Part shown: in pieces, positions 22,235-26,290 of the stretch
How the letters are laid out: each line of letters begins with the position of its first letter
How positions within the stretch are numbered: the stretch's first letter is position 1
Source of the DNA: a virus
Virus record (IMG/VR): IMGVR_UViG_3300020469_000225
Coordinates: 1 to 26,290 of that record
Direction: 5' to 3' (one strand)
DNA length: 26,290 nucleotides
The notes under the pieces: model-generated
Databases searched by the model: none
Seen by the model: the letters and a program-made list of their open reading frames with translations, nothing else
Told to the model about the DNA's origin: nothing
Made by a program: the position numbers and the translations under genes

Positions 22235-25200
22235 TTAATAACCACCACCTGATGGTCCACCAGTACCATAAGCGTTTGCTCCGTTAGATGATAAATTATC
22301 ACCAGTTGCAAATTGATTACCTAAAACTATGATTGATTGTGTATTTGCATTTGATGTAAATGCAACACTTACCACCACATTTGTATTAGAGACAACTGAA
22401 CTTACTGTTCTTACCTCATTATTGACTACAATTTGAGTGCCAACATTTATTAAATTACCAGAGTGTATAACAGCACCACCATTGCCTATAATTGGGGCTG
22501 TATTAGTTATAGTTACAAACTTTGTATTTGTACCAATTACAAACGTAGAATTAGAAGTTACATTAACTGTTCCAGATAGAGTGTTAGCAAACAATGTTGA
22601 AGTTTCTATTGCCGTTTCAACTGGCTGTGTCAAGTCAACTTCAGCATAATTTTTAAATCCTGCTGGATGCACTAAACCTTTAAAAATTGATTTATATTTT
22701 TCAAACTCTGTAGGCACGTTTGTTACATAAATGTAATCTTGATAATAGTCTAAACCCTGTAATTTTCTCTCTGAAGCTGAGATGATACCTTTCGAGGTTG
22801 TAAATCTACCATCAAATTCTCTCAAAGAGTTTTGCAACACAGCAGTTGCATTAGCCTGACCATCACCACTTGATGATAAGTCAACTGAAGGAACTGCTCG
22901 ATATCCAGAACCAGGTTCAGTAATTCTAATTTCTTCAACAATACCCACCGTGCCGTTTGAAGTTGCAGACACTTGTTCTTGGTCTGCCATTGCGGCGATT
23001 ACTTCTACATTAGCCCCAAACCCACTACCTGAGTAACTATTAACACCAATTGTTGGAAATACGTTTGGTTTATAATTTGTACCACCAATAGGAAATTTCC
23101 TATGAATACCTATCTTTCTATCAGTACCAGAAGCTGAACCATTTACACCGGTATTAGTTGTAAAGTTTGTGTTTGTTGTCAAGTGTGTTGCATTAGTTAC
23201 AACATTTATGAATCTTGACTCGTTATTTAAAATAATTTTATCGCCCACTAATAACTCTGTATTAAATGATGTGCCTGTGCCTATAATTTCATTTAAAACT
23301 GCTGTTACTTTTCCATTACCAGTTATTCTTGATGGTTGAAATTGAATATCAACAATCGCACCGTTTGCTCCTATTTCTGATACAGCTGCAGCCGCCCCAA
23401 AACCCTCAGTTGTTTCTGAAAATATTATCTCATCACCAACAGAATAATTACCACCACCATCATTAATTTTTATTCTACCTAATGACCGAAATGGTTTTAT
23501 TTTTATGATTCTTTCACCTTCTGCTTCTATGAAAGGTCCATCAGAGTCAAATGGTATGTTATTACCAGATACATTTGATGTAAGAAATGTAAGACTGGTC
23601 ATTGGGCCTAAGTCTGTTATTGTTCGATCTTGTAAACAATCGACAATTCTTGATGATACGTTTTCACCACCACCGAGTGCATTACTTGTTACATCAAAAT
23701 AAACTTCTAATGTACCTATCGAATCACCAAAACGTGCAACTTTATATCTAAATGATGGTTGAGCCCCTAATTGTATAAAAGGTCCTCTAAACCAAAAATT
23801 CGCATTAGGATGTCCCACGCCACTTGTTTCTGCGTAAATAAAAATTTCTTGAATTGCTACAGGAGGGCCTCCAGGAGGAACAGCAACGGGAGATCCTTCA
23901 CTAGTTCCATCATATGTAACACCTGTATTAGATGATGGTGGACTACGATCTATTAACATATTCCATCTACCGTGTGTAAATGTAACTGTATTAGCCATAT
24001 CTGTAAATGCAACATCTGAATAAGTATTGACATTAGCTGTGCTTGTTTGCCAGCCAAGTGTACCGGTGCCTTCATTTAAACCGACTTGCACTTGTTCAAA
24101 GGTGAAGTTTGCAATATTACCAGTTAAACCATCACCAACATATATTTCATCTAACTGTATGTCACCAGTATAGCTGTTACCACTTACATAATGAAAAACT
24201 GGTCTTATTGTTGAGTTAGCAAATTGTTGTAGGTTTGAGGTGTTAGACACAATCCTCTCTTCATATTTTGCACCTACACCACCAGTTACAGGGTTAATAG
24301 TAGTGTTACCACTTACTGAATCAAGCACTATACCAGATAATCCAGTTGTACCACTACCCGCAATTACGTTTGCAAGGAAACCGTAATCATCACTTGTAAG
24401 TGATTGGTTAATATCTATTTCATCTATTTTTGTTGTTGATAGTGTAAAGGTATTTTGATGAGCCTTTATATCAGAATCTACTGATGCAACAGCAAATGTT
24501 GACTGTGCATCACCTGACCTGCCGACAACTAAATCTGAAACTTTAAACCCTGTGCCTCCAAAATTTATATTTGCATTATCAGAAAATCCACTTCTTACGA
24601 CTGATACTTCAGCTGAACCCTTTTGTTCAAAACCACCTGCGGTGATTAAAACAGGGTCACCTATATTGTAACCTGAACCACCGCTTATAACACTAATTAT
24701 TTCTAATGAAGATGTTGTATTACAAGAGAGTTCAATAATATTATCTTTGTCATCAACAATATTTGTTAATATTTGTTCACCTTGAGAAAATGTGCCTTTA
24801 ATTGTTTTTCTATTTAAAAATGCCTCTATCGATCTTTGTGATTCAAGTAATCGTGGCACAGATGATTCAACTAAGGCTGATGCGTTTGATCTTGCACCAA
24901 CTACTTTTCGATTTGTTAAAATTGACTCTGAAAAATCATTATACTCAACACGAACATCTGCATTTACTGGTGGTGGATTAGTAAATACTATTTTTCTTTC
25001 TTCTTTTCTGGTATGAAATGCAGCTGATGTATTTGCATCTGAAATTGAAAATTGTTTATCGCCATTTATTCTAACAACAATTTCATCTTCTGAGACTGGC
25101 TGTGCTAAATTAAAAATATTTGTTGTGCCATCACCAATATAAAAAGATGATACAGAGTCCCTAAGTCTTAAAACTCTTTCAATTGTAAAATCACCATCTG

Positions 25201-25612
25201 ATGCTCTTAATATCTGGTCTTTAGGAAATCTAATATCCAGTTCTTGTCCGTATAAAAGTCTAAACAAGAAATCAAATGATTTTTTATTACCTTTTGCTAA
25301 ATAAACTGGTAAAATATTTTTTATTAAAAATGACTTATCGGCTATGGCGTCTTTTGGTACTAAGTTTGCATAAGTGTTGAGAAAATTAGATTCAAATGCA
25401 CCTATCGAAGAGTCAACATCTTGAACAAATCTTAAATCTTTTGATATTTTTGTGCCATCATTGTTCTGAGAGCCTTGTTCATTTTCAAGAAACTCATAAT
25501 ATGCCTCTAAAAAAGAAATAAAGAGAGGATGTTCCTCTCGCACAAATTCAGGAACTTGCTGATTTATTAATAATGAGGTTTTTAATGTTGAGGTATTAGA
25601 CTCATGTGCCAT
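22235..25612 (-). CDS. gp7: Baseplate wedge protein gp7-like
   Basis: This is an 1125-residue protein (T4 gp7 is 1032). Residues 20-50 (VPEFVREEHPLFISFLEAYYEFLENEQG) and 98-140 (NILPVYLAKGNKKSFDFLF, RLLYGQELDIRFPKDQIL) correspond, from memory of T4 gp7, to its C-terminal section with FCEAYIQYLSDGYGTQ and STKGIEASYKFLFKVLYNEE. Near residue 980, FKGLVHPAGF corresponds to RFVHPVGF. Between these lie about 800 residues of beta-rich sequence with G-SGY modules at about residues 312 and 915. The T4 N-terminal part seems absent, so only part of gp7 is conserved. gp7 organises the wedge and binds gp8 and gp10. The ATG at 25612 overlaps the gp6-like stop (TAATG). The last residues are Gly-rich (GTGGPSGGGY). 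Confidence 0.75.
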   Translation of the reverse strand: MAHESNTSTLKTSLLINQQVPEFVREEHPLFISFLEAYYEFLENEQGSQNNDGTKISKDLRFVQDVDSSIGAFESNFLNTYANLVPKDAIADKSFLIKNILPVYLAKGNKKSFDFLFRLLYGQELDIRFPKDQILRASDGDFTIERVLRLRDSVSSFYIGDGTTNIFNLAQPVSEDEIVVRINGDKQFSISDANTSAAFHTRKEERKIVFTNPPPVNADVRVEYNDFSESILTNRKVVGARSNASALVESSVPRLLESQRSIEAFLNRKTIKGTFSQGEQILTNIVDDKDNIIELSCNTTSSLEIISVISGGSGYNIGDPVLITAGGFEQKGSAEVSVVRSGFSDNANINFGGTGFKVSDLVVGRSGDAQSTFAVASVDSDIKAHQNTFTLSTTKIDEIDINQSLTSDDYGFLANVIAGSGTTGLSGIVLDSVSGNTTINPVTGGVGAKYEERIVSNTSNLQQFANSTIRPVFHYVSGNSYTGDIQLDEIYVGDGLTGNIANFTFEQVQVGLNEGTGTLGWQTSTANVNTYSDVAFTDMANTVTFTHGRWNMLIDRSPPSSNTGVTYDGTSEGSPVAVPPGGPPVAIQEIFIYAETSGVGHPNANFWFRGPFIQLGAQPSFRYKVARFGDSIGTLEVYFDVTSNALGGGENVSSRIVDCLQDRTITDLGPMTSLTFLTSNVSGNNIPFDSDGPFIEAEGERIIKIKPFRSLGRIKINDGGGNYSVGDEIIFSETTEGFGAAAAVSEIGANGAIVDIQFQPSRITGNGKVTAVLNEIIGTGTSFNTELLVGDKIILNNESRFINVVTNATHLTTNTNFTTNTGVNGSASGTDRKIGIHRKFPIGGTNYKPNVFPTIGVNSYSGSGFGANVEVIAAMADQEQVSATSNGTVGIVEEIRITEPGSGYRAVPSVDLSSSGDGQANATAVLQNSLREFDGRFTTSKGIISASERKLQGLDYYQDYIYVTNVPTEFEKYKSIFKGLVHPAGFKNYAEVDLTQPVETAIETSTLFANTLSGTVNVTSNSTFVIGTNTKFVTITNTAPIIGNGGAVIHSGNLINVGTQIVVNNEVRTVSSVVSNTNVVVSVAFTSNANTQSIIVLGNQFATGDNLSSNGANAYGTGGPSGGGY

Positions 25613-26290
25613 TAATCTACTGCCTCAAGAGTTGTTGTGATAGCTAAGCTATCATTTACGTCAATCGTAACTATATTGTTTCTGGTAGATTCTACAACAC
25701 CACTTTCAGAACCTATCGTAAATCTTAATAACCCATCTGCTGTTGCAACACTTGTGATATTGATTGAACTAATTGTTATGATACCTGTTTCATAATCTAT
25801 TTCTCCAATACTATCATTAATAATTTGTCTATTACCATCTGTATCAAAGAAAACACTTCTGATTGTGCCATTTCTTGAATCAACAATGGCTGTAGCTTCA
25901 CCACCTGAGCCATTACCACCACTTATTTCTACTGAAGCAGTTGTATAATCAGATCCTCTATTACTCAATACTATTCTTGTAATCTCACCACCACTAATTT
26001 CAGCGAAAGCGGTTGCATTGACACCATCACCAATGATTGTTACATCTGGCGCTTCAGTATATCCAAAACCTGGATTTTCAACATTAATTCGTGAAACACC
26101 CGTTGATGACTGTGGCACTTCTTCAAATTGCACAGTTCTAGCCGCCCCACCTGCATCAAAACCACTAAATTGACTAGAGACTAATTTCTCGTTTGTAGTG
26201 CCTCTTTTTAATCTCTCACCAAAATCTATTGTATAATTATCTACACCAATTGTAGGTGTAACTCTTTTTTGTAATCTAATTGACGTTTCA
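25612..26290 (-). CDS. gp6: Baseplate wedge protein gp6-like, C-terminal part (partial, 5' end outside window)
   Basis: The frame is open from the TAA at 25612-25614 to the right edge with no stop. The upstream sequence reads KTSIRLQKRVTPTIGVDNY, then IDFGERLKRGTTNEKL, and joins VQFEEVPQ. The GTG at 26133 is therefore internal and not the start. Visible sequence: two G-x-x-Y-type beta modules (NPGFGYTEAPDVTIIGDG, NRGSDYTTASVEISGGNG), then IGEIDYETGIITI, then RNNIVTIDVND and a short tail. The 'x-IDY-x-TG-x-I-x-I ... RN-x-I-x-x-ID' ending is, to my recollection, seen in gp6 homologues of marine T4-like phages. Position directly before gp7 and gp8 fits the T4 order 6-7-8. In T4, gp6 forms the inner baseplate ring with gp53 and gp25. 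Assignment rests mostly on synteny. Confidence 0.7.
   Translation of the reverse strand, partial: ETSIRLQKRVTPTIGVDNYTIDFGERLKRGTTNEKLVSSQFSGFDAGGAARTVQFEEVPQSSTGVSRINVENPGFGYTEAPDVTIIGDGVNATAFAEISGGEITRIVLSNRGSDYTTASVEISGGNGSGGEATAIVDSRNGTIRSVFFDTDGNRQIINDSIGEIDYETGIITISSINITSVATADGLLRFTIGSESGVVESTRNNIVTIDVNDSLAITTTLEAVD

Noticed and set aside
811-25016. Plus-strand open frames of 60-160 codons across the window (for example 1657-1947, 9740-10021, 21409-21897)
   Set aside because: All lie opposite longer minus-strand genes with recognisable proteins. They lack ribosome sites and family motifs and are antisense shadows.
1-26290. tRNA genes, rho-independent terminators, insertion sequences, attachment sites
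   Set aside because: Intergenic gaps are too short (none over about 45 bases) and I saw no cloverleaf, no GC hairpin followed by a T-run on the minus strand, and no transposase or integrase frame.

Overview
The window is a stretch of late, structural genes from a large T4-like tailed phage (myovirus) of the marine cyanophage/pelagiphage type. Every gene is on the minus strand, the genes are packed with almost no spacing, the DNA is AT-rich, and the gene order at the right end follows T4: gp6 C-terminus, gp7, gp8, then a giant DUF4815 protein in the gp9/gp10 position. There are no tRNA, replication, lysis, integrase or host-derived metabolic genes, so the host cannot be decided from this window. 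A planktonic marine bacterium such as SAR11 or a picocyanobacterium is an inference from protein family resemblance.

Layout in transcription order (high to low coordinates). (1) Baseplate: gp6-like C-terminus, cut by the window edge (26290-25612), gp7-like (25612-22235), gp8 (22217-20589), and a DUF4815 protein carrying a DUF4214-like insert (20579-15111). A small coiled-coil protein follows (15114-14902), then two tandem paralogues with a cupredoxin-like C-terminal domain (14899-14123, 14114-13362). (2) Tail-fibre cassette A, 13328-10626: small beta protein, fibre/linker protein, glycine-rich protein, tail-assembly-chaperone-like protein. (3) Cassette B, 10590-1427: small conserved protein, fibre/linker protein, a 2519-residue protein with eleven LamG-like repeats, and a second chaperone-like protein. 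(4) Cassette C, 1400 to beyond base 1: fibre N-terminal-type protein, small beta protein, and a second glycine-rich protein running off the left edge.

The baseplate genes would build the wedges and the fibre attachment ring, and cassettes A-C probably supply interchangeable receptor-binding appendages. Each cassette is preceded by a NATAAATA late-promoter-like octamer whose bases include the stop codon of the preceding gene. Four junctions use a one-base TAATG stop/start overlap, two of which join a fibre/linker gene to its adhesin-like partner. The most notable observations are the three promoter-headed adhesin cassettes, the eleven-repeat LamG protein, and the paired virion-type proteins that keep a complete type I copper ligand pattern.
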